The notes beneath the pieces were generated by a model. It was not told the origin of the DNA. It searched no databases and was given only the letters and a program-made list of their open reading frames with translations. From Malus domestica (taxonomy: Eukaryota; Streptophyta; Magnoliopsida; Rosales; Rosaceae), in NCBI RefSeq assembly GCF_042453785.1, contig NC_091675.1:20136501-20200500 (forward strand): a stretch of 64,000 bases of DNA. The letters are read 5' to 3'. Of this stretch, positions 1 to 10,646 are shown piece by piece (position 1 is the stretch's first letter; every line of letters starts with the position of its first letter). The position numbers and the translations under genes are program-made.

Positions 1-91
1 GGGAGCCATCGTCTCTCTCCAATTTGTCAGCTAATCTGTCCCCCATCCCTCTCTCCTCGGTCTGTCCCTTCCCCTGATTGTCAATCACGAG

Positions 92-297
92 TTGGTGGCC
101 TAGTGGTAAAATGTGGATTGCGAGGATTTCTTCAAATTAAAAACTAGAGGTCTTGGGTTTGAAACCCGCTGCTGGTTTGGAAGCCAGACTTGTGACCAGG
201 AGGAGGTTGAAATGTCTCTGTGAGTCTTCTCGACCTTGGAAGGTGAGGATAACCGTAACTTACCACCAGTAGGGAAGAAAGAGTAGCCTGTGAAGGA
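92..297 (+). repeat. tRNA-derived SINE-like sequence
   Basis: The stretch begins with a box A-like TGGCCTAGTGGT (about 97-108) and about 45 bases later has a box B-like GGTCTTGGGTTTGAAACC, the internal RNA polymerase III promoter arrangement of tRNA-derived SINEs. A non-tRNA body follows to about 297. The matching site in copy B keeps only the promoter-like head and breaks off after GAAACC. No clear poly(A) tail or target duplication was found, so the limits are approximate. Confidence 0.55.
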
Positions 298-542
298 CAA
301 CTAACCCTCTTCCCCCTTATCATCCCATCACTATTCTCATTCCGCCTCTATTTTCAACATCACCAACCCAAAATCCCCAATCTTGCGATTGAAATGATAC
401 AAGGGCAAAACCCAAACCCACCCCATGGTTTCGAGATTTAATTGTATCCAACTGTCATTAACATCTAAGTATTAGAACATGAAATGAATTTAAGGGAAAA
501 AAATGATACAAGGGCAAATGAAACCTATAATGAGGTTACAAA

Positions 543-681
543 GAACTTGGCTGCTGAGAAAATTAGCAACAACTCCTGCTGCTAACAAATCACAGATGGA
601 CACGTGTCTAAGATTAGACATGTGTCCATATGTGATTGGTCAGCACCAGGAGCTGCTGCTGAGTTTTCAGCAGCCAAGTTC
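543..681. mobile_element. Foldback MITE, 139 bases, near-perfect palindrome
   Basis: The left arm from GAACTTGGCTGCTGA pairs with the right arm ending TTCAGCAGCCAAGTTC, and pairing continues almost to the centre, where GACACGTGTCTA and TAGACATGTGTC flank a 4-base loop. Transcribed or single-stranded, it would form one long hairpin. Copy B holds a 37-base remnant of the same element (22977-23013). It has no coding capacity. Confidence 0.85.
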
Positions 682-1028
682 TATTCTACAATGAAAGTAC
701 TAGACCAATAACAACTTTTGGTCATGGCGGTTGAAGCCGAGGAGAGAGATGAAACGAAAGAGAGAGAAAGCTGGAGACGAAAAGAGAGAGACAGTGAGGG
801 AGAGAAAATGGGTTGGATTTAAAAGTCTTTTTCTAGAAGGGTAAAAATGTCACTAATATTTTCATTAAAATGTGGATGAAGAAATAAGACAATAGGTGGG
901 TTTATCAGCACTCTTACTTTTTTACCTAAAACTGTTTCACTTAAGTTAAGCAACAAAAAAAATATTTGGTAAAATTAAAATATCCTGCTTATTTTAAAAG
1001 CAATAGCCTCTAGACGGCATATTTTTAA
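682..1028. other. Intergenic, no gene seen
   Basis: AT-rich sequence with a purine-rich GAGAGA stretch around 740-810, shared with copy B at about 23060-23150. No exon, promoter or RNA gene could be supported. Confidence 0.6.
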
Positions 1029-1182
1029 GGGAACTTTAATGAAAAGCTCTCGGTACTGTTCACTTTAACGAAAGACCACATTTTTACACTAAAAAGTTAA
1101 TTTTGGTACTATTCACTTTACCCTTTATTTTGTCATTATCGTTAAAACTCAAAGTTTTCAAGCTATTTTCATTAGTTTTCCT
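1029..1182. mobile_element. Mutator-type MITE (GGGAACTTT family), copy 1
   Basis: A 154-base non-coding element starting GGGAACTTTAATGAAAA and ending TTTTCATTAGTTTTCCT, with imperfect inverted ends. It is flanked by the identical 9-base duplication TATTTTTAA (1020-1028 and 1183-1191); a 9-base target duplication is characteristic of Mutator-like transposons. Related copies lie at 21256-21515, 23362-23516 and 23628-23781. Confidence 0.85.
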
Positions 1183-1389
1183 TATTTTTAAAGCAACTTG
1201 TAGATTGCTTTTAAAAGTTGTTTTTCATAAAAAGCAGATTTGAGCTTTTAATTAATATTTCAATTCCTATAACACCCTCATTAGATTTTAAAAATGATAG
1301 TGTTCAATCTTCTACATACATTTTATCTTTTGGAGAACAGAGTGACTGCCACCACCTACCACAATAAATACTAACCTTACACCATCATC

Positions 1390-1580
1390 ACTCCACGACA
1401 ACCAACAATGTCTCTGCCCTTACTACTATTGTTATCTCTACACCCAAACCATACACACCCTACTATTGGCACCACCACCATACCCCTACCTTTGTCGTTA
1501 CTGCTGCCACCACCATCACTACTAACACCATCATCACTACAACCCTCGCCATCGCTGTCATCGCCACCACCCCCACTATC
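1390..1580. repeat. ACC/CCA-rich low-complexity stretch
   Basis: Imperfect ACC/CAT/CCA trinucleotide runs give Pro/Leu/Ser/Thr-rich open frames on several frames. The same stretch occurs in copy B (about 23870-24030) with length changes. There is no start context, intron or domain; I read it as a degenerate microsatellite. Confidence 0.65.
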
Positions 1581-1965
1581 ATATGTCCAATTTTGTCATT
1601 ATATACAATATACCACTTTTCTATCAAATTTTATCAAATGCTTTTACCTTGCTTTTTATACTCACAACATTTTTAAAAGTATAATTTATCAAACACTTAA
1701 CTGCTTTATTTTTTAACGAATTATTACTAAAGCACAACAAAAGTAGTTTTTAAAAAAAGCACAACAATCCCACACTGACCTAAGGAGAGCATGATATTTG
1801 ACCTTGGGACATAATTAGTTGAAAATGAAGGTCTTATTCAACTGAGCAATTCTTATTTTAAAAACCATCATATGTATTCTTCCATTTTTTTTGTTGAGAA
1901 AATTTGCACTCTTCCTAAATTGCTTTTGATGCGAGGGAACGAATATAGGGTTCAATATTTAGCTA

Positions 1966-2281
1966 ACATGATTCTTGAGACTGTCATAACTCTTCATTTT
2001 GATCCTGACAATGAAAATCAATAGATGTGGCCTCTGAGTTTGTTCACCGTAAATCATTTTGGTTCTTTAGTGAAAAATTTGTCAATATTCTTGTTAAGTT
2101 GTCACGTGACCCCTTTTAAAGAGATTTTTGTCAAACCAATCTCTCAACTTAACAAGGATATTGACATATTTTTCACAGAAAAATCAAAACGATTTACGAT
2201 GACTAACTCAAAGACCACTTCTATAGATTTTCATTGTCAGAAACCAAAGTGAAGAGTTATACCAATCTCATGAATCATTTT
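1966..2281. mobile_element. Large foldback element, about 316 bases
   Basis: The first half (GATTCTTGAGACTGTCATAA, CTTCATTTTG, TGACAATGAAAATC, GTTAAGTTG) is the reverse complement of the second half (CAACTTAAC, GATTTTCATTGTCAG, GTGAAGAGTTATACCAATC) with scattered mismatches, leaving only a short centre near 2110-2145. This is a MITE-like hairpin with no coding frame. Copy B carries a diverged copy at about 24425-24725. Confidence 0.7.
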
Positions 2282-2534
2282 GACTAAAAAGCCATGGCTG
2301 AAGTCACTTGTTATAATATGAATAGATTAGTTACACCATATAACCGTGTAACCATATGAAACTTCTTCGTTTCTTATATCTATTATCCTTGTCATCTCAT
2401 TCTTCCTTCTCATTCATCAGTCCAAAAACAGAAAGGAATAAAATAAAAAAAACGATCATATTGCCTGTGGGATTGAAGCTTTTTTAAGGTCAATGTAATA
2501 TTTCGTTTTTCTTTTTTGTAAAGAAAAAGAATAA

Positions 2535-3320
2535 GGGTTTTTTTATTAACACTCCACATATTGTTGAATACACCCCACATTAATATGTATTATTAAATCA
2601 CTCATGTATATTAACATGAAATGACTATTTAGCCCCAAAAAATTTAAAAGAAATTGAATAAACCCCTAATTGACAAAACCCCCCCAAATTGATAGAAACC
2701 TAATCCCTAAAAATAAAAGTAAAAATGTTACGAATCCGTAACCAGACGTACTTCACTATCGATTTTGTAAGAACTACAACATTTTCTTGTTATCAAAATC
2801 TATAACTACTCCAAAACAAATTTTCAATTTCTCTAAGTGGTAAGCTTGGCAGTTGGCACTACTCTTTTAAGTTTTGTACACTACAAAGAATTGAACCCAT
2901 TATAATCTTCCCATTATGATTTTGGAAAAAAAAAATTCACGCATGTCCTATCATTCTTTTTTGGGTCAAAATATTGTGAGATTGACTCTAGAGGAGTAAC
3001 AGAGAGGGATACAAATTTTGGATTTGTGCTCTACCAGTAAAATAAACCAACAATCGAATGTCATGTAGTTGACCTCATAATTAGCATTTGCATGTTTAGC
3101 GAGTGTCTTGAAATTTGGAGGTGTGGTGAGAATGAACAATGAGAGAATGTTGAATGTATGTGAAGAAAGTGGGGTGTACGTAGAAATTTTGGGGTGTGAG
3201 GGTAGTATAGGAAAGTATGTGGGGTGTACTAAGATAAATCTTGATTGAAAAAGTAGATGTGGGGTGTATTTAGTATGAGTGGTGTATTCAACAATATGTG
3301 GGGTGTTAATAAAACAACCC
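2535..3320. mobile_element. Non-autonomous TIR transposon with 9-base target duplication
   Basis: A 786-base element whose ends are inverted repeats of about 45-60 bases: TTATTAACACTCCACATATT at the left and the reverse complement of TGTGGGGTGTTAATAAAACA at the right. The direct repeat AAAGAATAA flanks it exactly (2526-2534 and 3321-3329), pointing to Mutator-like transposition. The interior is AT-rich with short ATACACCCCACAT-type subrepeats near the right end. The minus-strand open frame at 2966-3337 is made of these repeats and is not a gene. Copy B has a longer version. Confidence 0.8.
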
Positions 3321-3802
3321 AAAGAATAATGTTTCAAATTTATGTAAAAAATTTGTGCACCAAATAATGTGACATTAATAAAGTTTGTGTTTTAATTCAA
3401 GTTGAAATTTGATGATAATTATAATAAAAAAATTATATAGTATAGAAGGTCCCACATCATTCGGTGTATAAAATTGGTGTATGTAGCACCGGCCAAAAGA
3501 TGTGCACACCTTCATCACACGAGCATTTAATATTTACCCCATAAAATATTGTGACATAATATTTAGGTTTCAAGTTCTTGTATGGTTCTTATAAGTGACA
3601 CGATGCATGACTCCTTAAAAACTCCAAAATTTACCTGAACTCCAAATCTTTTTACCTGATGATACATAACTTTGAGTATGAAAAATGAATGGTCAAAATT
3701 AAAGAAAAATTTAACAATTACGGAAATTAAATTTAATAGCTAAAACACTAATAACACCAAGTGCTACATAACACTCAAACATCTTATTAACTTTGTAATA
3801 AT
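3321..3802. other. Intergenic, no gene seen
   Basis: AT-rich sequence up to the Copia target site ATAAT (3798-3802), closely matched by 25869-26365 of copy B. Nothing coding or RNA-like could be supported. Confidence 0.6.
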
Positions 3803-4022
3803 TATTGAGACTTACAGAGAAAGCTTAGAGAGGAAGAAAACTTTTAACTTTAATCCTTGTATTTCTCATTGAACAATAATTAGTTATACACTTGGTATTT
3901 ATAGTGTTAACAGAACTAACACTTTACATATTTACCCTCAGCAATACTAACAATTACAAAGTCAAGTAAAACAACTATACAGAAGAGAAAAGAACATTAC
4001 ACCTATATTTAATTACTCTTTA
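3803..4022 (-). mobile_element. Copia-1 3' LTR, copy A
   Basis: A 220-base LTR beginning TATTGAGACTTACAG and ending ACTCTTTA on the plus strand, directly after the target duplication ATAAT. It matches the Copia-1 LTR at 26366-26585 at the same relative position. The termini are TA...TA on the element strand, one of the non-canonical LTR end types reported in plant Copia elements. Confidence 0.8.
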
Positions 4023-4795
4023 CACCCCATCAAGCTTAATTTGGTGCTAAAAAAAATCGAGAGGAAGCTTGGACTACAAATACCGAAACTTGTATTTTGT
4101 CAAAGCTTTAGTATGAATGTATGCAAGTTGATCATGACTACAAACATATTGAACTTTGATCAAATGTGCAAGAACAAGTTCTCTGATATAATGGTAGTCA
4201 ATTTCGACGTGCTTAGTGCAAGCATGAAACACTGGATTTGATGCCAATGAAAAGGCAGAGATGTTATCACACCATAAATCAGGAACTATAAAAAGTGGCA
4301 TACCAGTATCATGAACTTTGCAAATCCAGGTGATTTATGCAACAGTGTGAGCTAATGACCCATATTCAGCTTCTATGGAGCTACAAGCAAAAGTGGATTG
4401 CTTCTTGGCACTCCAACTAATCAAATTGGAATCCAAAAAAAATGCAATTACCACTTATAGATCTTCTGTCAAATCGACAGCCTACCCAGTCAACATCTGA
4501 GAAGGCAGAGAAATAAATTGAACCCTTTTTGAACCATAAACCTTGTGTGAGAGAACCTTTGAGAAACCTTAAGATTCTCTTGGCTGCCTGCAAGTGAGAT
4601 TCCCTTGGAGCATGCATAAACAGACATACTTGATTAACTGCAAAAGATAAATCAGGCCGGGTCCATGTCAAATATTGTAAGGCACCAACTATAGACCTAT
4701 ACTTTGTAGGATATGAGAAAAGTGGTCCAGTGTGATCAAGTTTGATGCAGCTCAGACGAGTTGTACAAGGTTTAGCACCTTCCATTTTTGTTTCC
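4023..4795 (-). pseudogene. Truncated Copia-1 pol (reverse transcriptase end and RNase H)
   Basis: Minus-strand reading shows the typical Copia segment with [25 protein letters not shown] and a degraded SDVDWVGC (normally SDADWAGC), followed by stops and frame breaks. The open part (4417-4785) runs from [10 protein letters not shown] to the RNase H region. The coding region ends at about 4795 because copy A is truncated there, so no gag, protease or integrase follows. It is not functional. Confidence 0.85.
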
Positions 4796-5526
4796 TAACG
4801 AATGCACATACGCATACTTTTCGTTCTGTATCTCTCTCCCTTTTCATCTTTCTCTCTAAAATTGTAGAAAATCCCATGGATCCTGGAAGAAGACCGAGCT
4901 AAATTTCTGTCACGCAGTAGAAACCCGTAGCTCCCATATCTATCCAATATGTCAGTCTTTCTGTCCCCATCTTTTACACTCCCTTTGTCCCCTTCTTCTC
5001 CTCTCCGCACAGCAAGACCCAGCTGTCTCCGAGTGAAAATGGGGAGCCGTCGTCTCTTTCCAATTTGTCAACCGGTTTGTACCCCTCCCCTCTCTCTCCC
5101 TGAGTCAAACCTTGAGGATTTTTTTTTGGTCAAAGTCAAACCTTGAGATGCAGGGGTGGAAATCGGGTTTTAAGGCTGGATGGTGTTTTTGTAATATTGA
5201 GAAAGTTAGGTAAAAGCATCCGAGTGGCAATTTTGAAAATAAACTGAAATGTGGTCCAAATCACTATTCACATGAATAGTGCCAATTTCCCTCCTACTTT
5301 AGACTAAAGTAATGGATGAGTGACATTCCACCTAGCAACTTAACCGTATAATTTATCTATTATTATTTTCTATCGTCATGCCGAATACTTGTTATGGAAG
5401 AAATGCATGCAGCAATATTTCACATAAAGTGAATGTTTGTATCAACGAGGACTACTTTTCTCAAATTGTGTCAATGTCTTGTAAAATAAAACTTCACAAT
5501 TGGACAGTACACACAATTAAATAGGA
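4796..5526. other. Unassigned sequence between copy A and a SINE
   Basis: A pyrimidine-rich stretch near 4820-5110 includes 5042-5105, which resembles the first 70 bases of the window (GGGAGCC.TCGTCTCT, CCAATTTGTCA), so copy A is flanked on both sides by related sequence. A perfect small palindrome, CACTATTCA/TGAATAGTG, sits at 5262-5281. No protein or RNA gene could be supported. Confidence 0.5.
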
Positions 5527-5695
5527 GTTTTTTTTTTTTTTTTTTAAGCAAACGATATTATTTATACTAAGGGAAGGTGGTGAGTTTAATCTTAAATGGG
5601 TTAGCAATAATGTGATTCAAATTCGTCTTCGACGAGAATCAAATCTAAAACCTCTCACTTCCAAGTGAAGAGGAATACCACTAGATTGTATTATT
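5527..5695 (-). repeat. tRNA-derived SINE, minus strand
   Basis: Read on the minus strand it has a box A-like TCTAGTGGTATTCCTC, GAAGTGAGAGG, box B-like AGATTTGATTCTC, a body ending ATAATATCGTTTGC, and a run of A, seen as a T-run at 5527-5546 on the plus strand. A second copy in the same orientation is at 62487-62645, and a head fragment lies at 48424-48545. The box A, box B and A-tail layout fits a plant tRNA-derived SINE. Confidence 0.75.
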
Positions 5696-5787
5696 AAGTG
5701 ACGATTAAAGATGAGTTAAGAGAATGCCTTTTGCAATAAGTGATATCATAACTTGATGTAGATTTTAATTTAGTTTATATGAATTAT

Positions 5788-6760
5788 TGTTGACCCTAAA
5801 AACTACCAAGTCTCCTTGGCGCGCAGGCCGAGTAATCTATGAGCTAACTACGTTCGTCGTCTTCGGATTCGGCCACCGTGATGGTATTCATTAGAGTAAA
5901 CTCACGTCGAATTGACACCAAAGTGTAAGGGCACAAATACTCAAAGCAGATATAAGTCTTAATAGTAAACGTGGTTCGGCCGTCGAGATGTCGAACTCTA
6001 AATCCCATTTGAGAGTATCCGATCATAAAATAACTTTGCGTGCTATGTGTCGAGCCCAATAAACTGTAACACCTCACCTCGCCGAGAAGGCTAATGGGAT
6101 GACCTCGACCAACAAGGATTCAGAAATCCTTCTCGATCGAGACTTGGATAGATCACCAATCACCCTAGACGCAGGGCTGTCTATGCCGACTGAAGATGCT
6201 GTGAGATTGGCTGGTTCTACAGCGACAGTGCTATTTATGCCAACTGAAGATATCACCGGTTGCCTTCACAGTGCTGTTTAAGCCAACTGAAGATGTGTCA
6301 GCAAAAAAGAAAAGAAAAATCTCAAGGTTGTTGAGAGAATTTGCGTAGGGCAGTTATGTGTTGAATTGGAGAGAAGCTGTTTCGATGTCTTCTCTCCCTA
6401 TTTATAGCAGCCAACTTGTATTGAATCCCATTCATTCTTAGATTAGAACTCCTTCTCATAATCCATCTTTATCTCGACCAATCCTATTCCTACTAGGACT
6501 TTGAACATAACTCATTATCAAACCGTGTTCAATCTCAGCATCTTGATCCCGTCGAGACTCCCTCTCATAACAGGATTCGTCCACATTCTTCTTTTCGATA
6601 GGATATAGCCCACTTCGACCGCTCGGCCCATGGGCTGAATATCTTCTAATGACACTTGTTTACAATCTTCTGGGCCGATGATGAATCTAACCTCGACCTA
6701 TCCCACACTGAGCCGAAAAAGATCTAACTCGGCCCAAAACAGTATTTTTGGGCCCAAACA
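5788..6760 (-). mobile_element. Gypsy 3' LTR
   Basis: A 973-base LTR matching 20088-21245 but lacking a 186-base block present in the other LTR (20154-20339). A TATA box TATAAATA lies at 6399-6406 on the minus strand. Three near-tandem copies of a GCCGACTGAAGAT-type motif occur at about 6184-6294; on the element strand they lie downstream of the TATA box, in the transcribed part. The inner edge adjoins the polypurine tract. Confidence 0.9.
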
Positions 6761-7286
6761 TTACCCCCTCGCTTCTGAGGTCGTCGACCTATACTTTTTA
6801 GTTCGAGCCTCAACCTTGAAGAAGTGAAACCGACTCGTGGGAACTGACACCATGCACACTTATAAGGCTTGATCCCTCAATCTCGATTTCCAAACTGTCA
6901 TGTCGCGTGTCAACCCTCTGGTTACCTTAGCAGCCTTTAATCATGATCCTCGAAACCATGCAACCACTGAAATGTCTCTCTTACATTAAAACCGCCGTAA
7001 CACGCCATCGTGTGTCCTCAATCCTTGAAAACCTCGATCCTCTCGCCTTGATTTTCTGATCATGTACAATGATTAGTTTATCTCCTGCTTGATTTTACCC
7101 TTGATTTTGAAAATCAACCGTTTAGCCTTTCGTTCCCAAATGCTTATAAACACCTGGATCTGTTTCATTCATACCTTACACTTTCTCAAACCTTTGAAAT
7201 TTTCTTTCCATTCTGTTTCCTTGTAAAACCTCCAAAAAACCAAGAATTCTGACACTTTCCTCTCAGCAATTTCTAACCTTTTCTCA

Positions 7287-10200
7287 ATGGCCTCATTTGT
7301 CTCACAACTTTCTTCTGAGTGCAACAAGTGCAAAGATTTCATTGATCAACATGCTATTAAAACTCTGCGTTTCGAAGGCGAATCAAACACTACTCATCAA
7401 GTTCTGGGCCCATTCTTCAAGGATACAGTGCCGTCATCCATTACCAACCTATTCAAAAAATACTGTTTGGCAGGTTTACTGTAAAGATTCGATTGGTCGA
7501 AGTGGTGCCAAACAAAACCCCAAGGATCCTGGCCTTCACCTAATGCAAACTGGGTGGCATGGGTTGTTCAAATGGAAAGGTTCTTCGGCAAAGAGTGGAA
7601 AACTCTTGGTATTTATGACGCAATCAAGTTCTCGACTATGGAGATTACAATGGATAAAGAGCTCATCATAGCAGCTCTTAGCCTCTGGTGCTCGACCACC
7701 AACACCTTGGTCCTTCCATTTGGTCCTATGACTCCTACCATCCTCGACATCTCGGCTATCATTAGGACTTCTCCTTCCAGCATCCCAGTCGATGCTACCT
7801 TTATTGGATGCCTCTCTAACCTTGATCTCAAGGCGTTGTTCGACGATCGAGTCGTTGAGACGTTGAGCTAGGAAGGTCAAGAGCCTTCAAAAGTCGATGT
7901 TCAGAAATTACACAGGAATTTCCTGAACTACAACACCTTTATCCTCTATTTTGTTGGTCGAGGAAAGGCGAGCCTTCGGAAGGGGGAACACGAGGCCTTC
8001 CTGTTCTACTGGTATAACTAATTCATTTGTTGTACCAAGTTAAACAAATGCTTGGTCGAGAACATGCCGGTAGCGGAAGCCTTGGTTAGTGGCCATTTTG
8101 TAGCACTTAGCCCCGCCATCCTCGCCAACCTTCTTCGTTGCTTGGCCGAGATGACCCTCAACAAGACTGACCCATACCAGAATGGACCCCTGTGGGTGTT
8201 CCAACTCTGGCTGCAGGTTTATTTCTCCACGCTTCGGCCAGAAGTCTCCGACCTCTAGTTTACTGTAGCGCTCGGCCTTCAATTGGTCTCTCGACCAGTG
8301 CCTCTTCACTAAGCCGAAGAAGTCTCCGACCTCATTTCTAATGACGAATTTTTGATATGTTGTCGTCAAGAATATCCTTGCTCCACTAGGCTTCCCACAT
8401 TAACTTGGAGTGATAGTGAGGATGCCGCTTTTCAACAAAACTGGGGGTTGTTCATGTTAACTCACGACCTTCCCCTTGGTTGTGATGCTCATCGGGCGAG
8501 TTGGGAAGTCTATCACCCCCACTTTGCTGCCCGGCAGCTCGGTTACCTCCAAGGTTGCCCATTGCCTTTACTCTCTTCTCGCTCCCTTCTGACTAGAGGG
8601 CACGTCTCTGATTCTTCAGAAATGGAGTGTAGAGACGCCGAGAAAGAATTTCAGGAACGATGTAGGAAATTTCATCTTCGACCAAATTCTCTTGAATCTC
8701 TCGGCACTGATATCTTCGACGACTGGTGGGAGGAATATACGCACGACTTTTTTGGCACTTCGATCGAGGAAGTAGTCAACAAAATTTTTGGTGACCGGCC
8801 CAAAAAACCCTCCGCCCCTCAATCTAAAGAGGCGCCCCAAGGTATACCCCTGTTTCTACCTATATTTTCTTTTAGACATTTGGGTAATTCTACTAACGGG
8901 ACTTTGCTTTCTTAGGTGGTCGGGTACTAAAATAGACGGATGTGGTTGCCCCAATAGTGGTCAAGAAAAAATTGGCCCTTTCCTCCAAAACGACCACCAT
9001 AAAAATCCTACCGAGCAAACGACTTCACCCGGTTACCGAGACAACAGGGGAAACTCCCTGTCCCCAGAAACGCATCAAGAAATTGGTGAAGAAGGGAGCT
9101 CGGGAGATTCATGTCATCTCCAGCCATACCACTGGGACAACCGTCCCGAGTGCCTATCATCCCGCTTCTGTTGTTCAAACTTCGACAGATAATCAGCCTT
9201 CTTCGGCCAACCTGGCAACCCAAGCTTAACTAACACCTGAGGTCCCCGGGGTAATGGTTGAGTCGGTTGCTGCACCCTCGGTTAACTTGCCTGCAACTCC
9301 AGGGTCAGCGGGAGTACCCATTCTGGGGGGAACGACTCATTCGATTGGAAAGGATCTCTCCAGCAATTTGAAGTATTCGACGGTCATCTTAGAAGAGGTA
9401 TGATTACGCTGTCAAATGCCTTTGCTTATTAAGTATCAAACAATTATTAACACTTCTATTTTAGGATGATGGGAGTGACGAGACTCCGCTGGCGAGTTGT
9501 TCTCGGCCAATCCCAGCTTCTTCTGTTGATCCTCCCCTCGTGGTTGAGACGGCCAATCAAGATGATTCTCCAGCGGCCAATCGCGGAAAGAGGCCTATGG
9601 TCGAGCCTGAGGCGACGTTAGAAACTCCACTTCACCCTCAGGACCAAGACATCGGCATCCCTCCTCAAGAAGTGACCTCGACTTTTGTAAGGCTCGATTA
9701 CTTTCTATTGTCAATTTGTTATAACATGTCTGAACCAAGAAAATATTAAATTTCAAGTGCCCACCCATTTTTTTCATCGAAAATTCTATGCGCCAAAGGG
9801 TGTTATCTATATTTCTTGGCCGCCTCAGTGGTCGTCGAACGTAGATAACCTCCATCGGCCGTATGAACTGAGAAGTAGTCCAAGATACTGGGCTTAGCCA
9901 TTAAGTTCTTTAGGTTCAAGCAACGAACCCGAAGACATGGCCGAAGTCTCATCTCGGCAGGTTTAAAACAAAAACCTTCTTGCTATATTCTTTCGTGATT
10001 TCCTTGTGCTTAAAATGATTTTTGGGTGCAGCCTTCATGGGAAGTCGAGTTTAATGCTCTCTTGTCAAGCACTTTTGGAGCGGTTGGTCCTTTGGCCACT
10101 ACGACTACTCATGCTGATTCAGCTACTCTGGTTCGGTTGCAAGAAGTTTTGTCTCTCTCAGCGTCATAAGTCCTTGAGCGCAAAAGTCTCAATTCGTTGG

Positions 10201-10646
10201 GTGCATGCCTAAACAACCTTGAAGCAGATGGTCAAATGAGCGCTGAAGCTATCGTTTAGGCGTCGTCCGTCTTGGAGCAAGTTCGGGAATCCTTTAATGT
10301 TTTCGAGAACACTCTTCGGGCTGATGATGACTTGAAAGCTGCCATGGCCGTCCAAGACACTCTTCGTCCAAAAATCGATGCTTTAAAGGTGAAAGGGGAA
10401 GCCTTGGCCAACCTCGACCGTCAAATGGTTGAACTGGCAAAACAAAGTTCTGCCATTGCTTCTGAGCTTGCGAAGGACTTTGAGTTGGGCAGCAAATCTT
10501 GTTTAATCGAATATGTGGCGAACGCGAAGCGAGTCGAGCAGCTGAAGATGGACAAGAAGAACCGGCAAGCCGAGGTCATAATGGGCAAGGTGAGGTGGTG
10601 GGAGCTGAAGGCCCTTCTTGGAACTCTTCTTCCTTCATCACCCTAG
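7287..10646 (+). pseudogene. Antisense, intron-containing plant mobile domain (PMD) gene within the Gypsy element
   Basis: Four plus-strand exons join in phase: 7287-8841, 8916-9397, 9465-9686 and 10032-10646, each intron bounded by GT and AG. The product would be about 957 residues. Exon 1 carries the PMD core, with LGIYDAIKFS, ELIIAALSLWCSTTNTLVLP, FGPMTPTILDISAI and later FAARQLGYLQG, as in plant mobile domain proteins (MAIN/MAIL family). Exon 2 is basic (KKRIKKLVKK-type), exon 3 acidic, and exon 4 predicts a helical, coiled-coil-like end. The start at 7287 begins the first in-phase frame, after AT-rich leader sequence. Nine in-frame stops, all TAA or TAG, interrupt it (for example 7482, 7869, 8022, 8256, 8310), but I see no frameshift. 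It lies between integrase and 3' LTR, opposite to gag-pol, so its introns would not be spliced from the element's genomic RNA. PMD genes in plant Gypsy elements are known; function here is unknown. Confidence 0.8.

Larger units (their letters stand above)
77..4795. repeat. Segmental duplication, copy A
   Basis: This segment matches 22861-27353 (copy B) in order and orientation. Shared parts include the SINE-like start, the GAACTTGG foldback, a GGGAACTTT MITE, an ACC-rich stretch, a large foldback, a 786-base TIR element, and the left LTR plus 3' end of a Copia element. Both copies carry the Copia at the same ATAAT target, so the duplication postdates that insertion. Copy A stops abruptly inside the Copia coding region near 4795, where unrelated sequence begins. 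The copies differ by many point changes and several indels, so they are not recent identical repeats. A real tandem duplication and an assembly-retained haplotype are both possible. Confidence 0.85.

Noticed and set aside
1408-1716. Open frame rich in Pro, Leu and Ser, with a similar one at 23790-24140
   Set aside because: Both arise from ACC/CCA runs that differ in length between the copies. No domain, start context or conservation beyond the duplicated DNA.
2966-3337. Minus-strand 123-codon frame
   Set aside because: It lies inside a TIR transposon and is built from its TACACCCCACA subrepeats.
4795-5146. Overlapping frames on both strands around the copy A border
   Set aside because: Pyrimidine-rich sequence gives open frames without domain, start context or splice signals.
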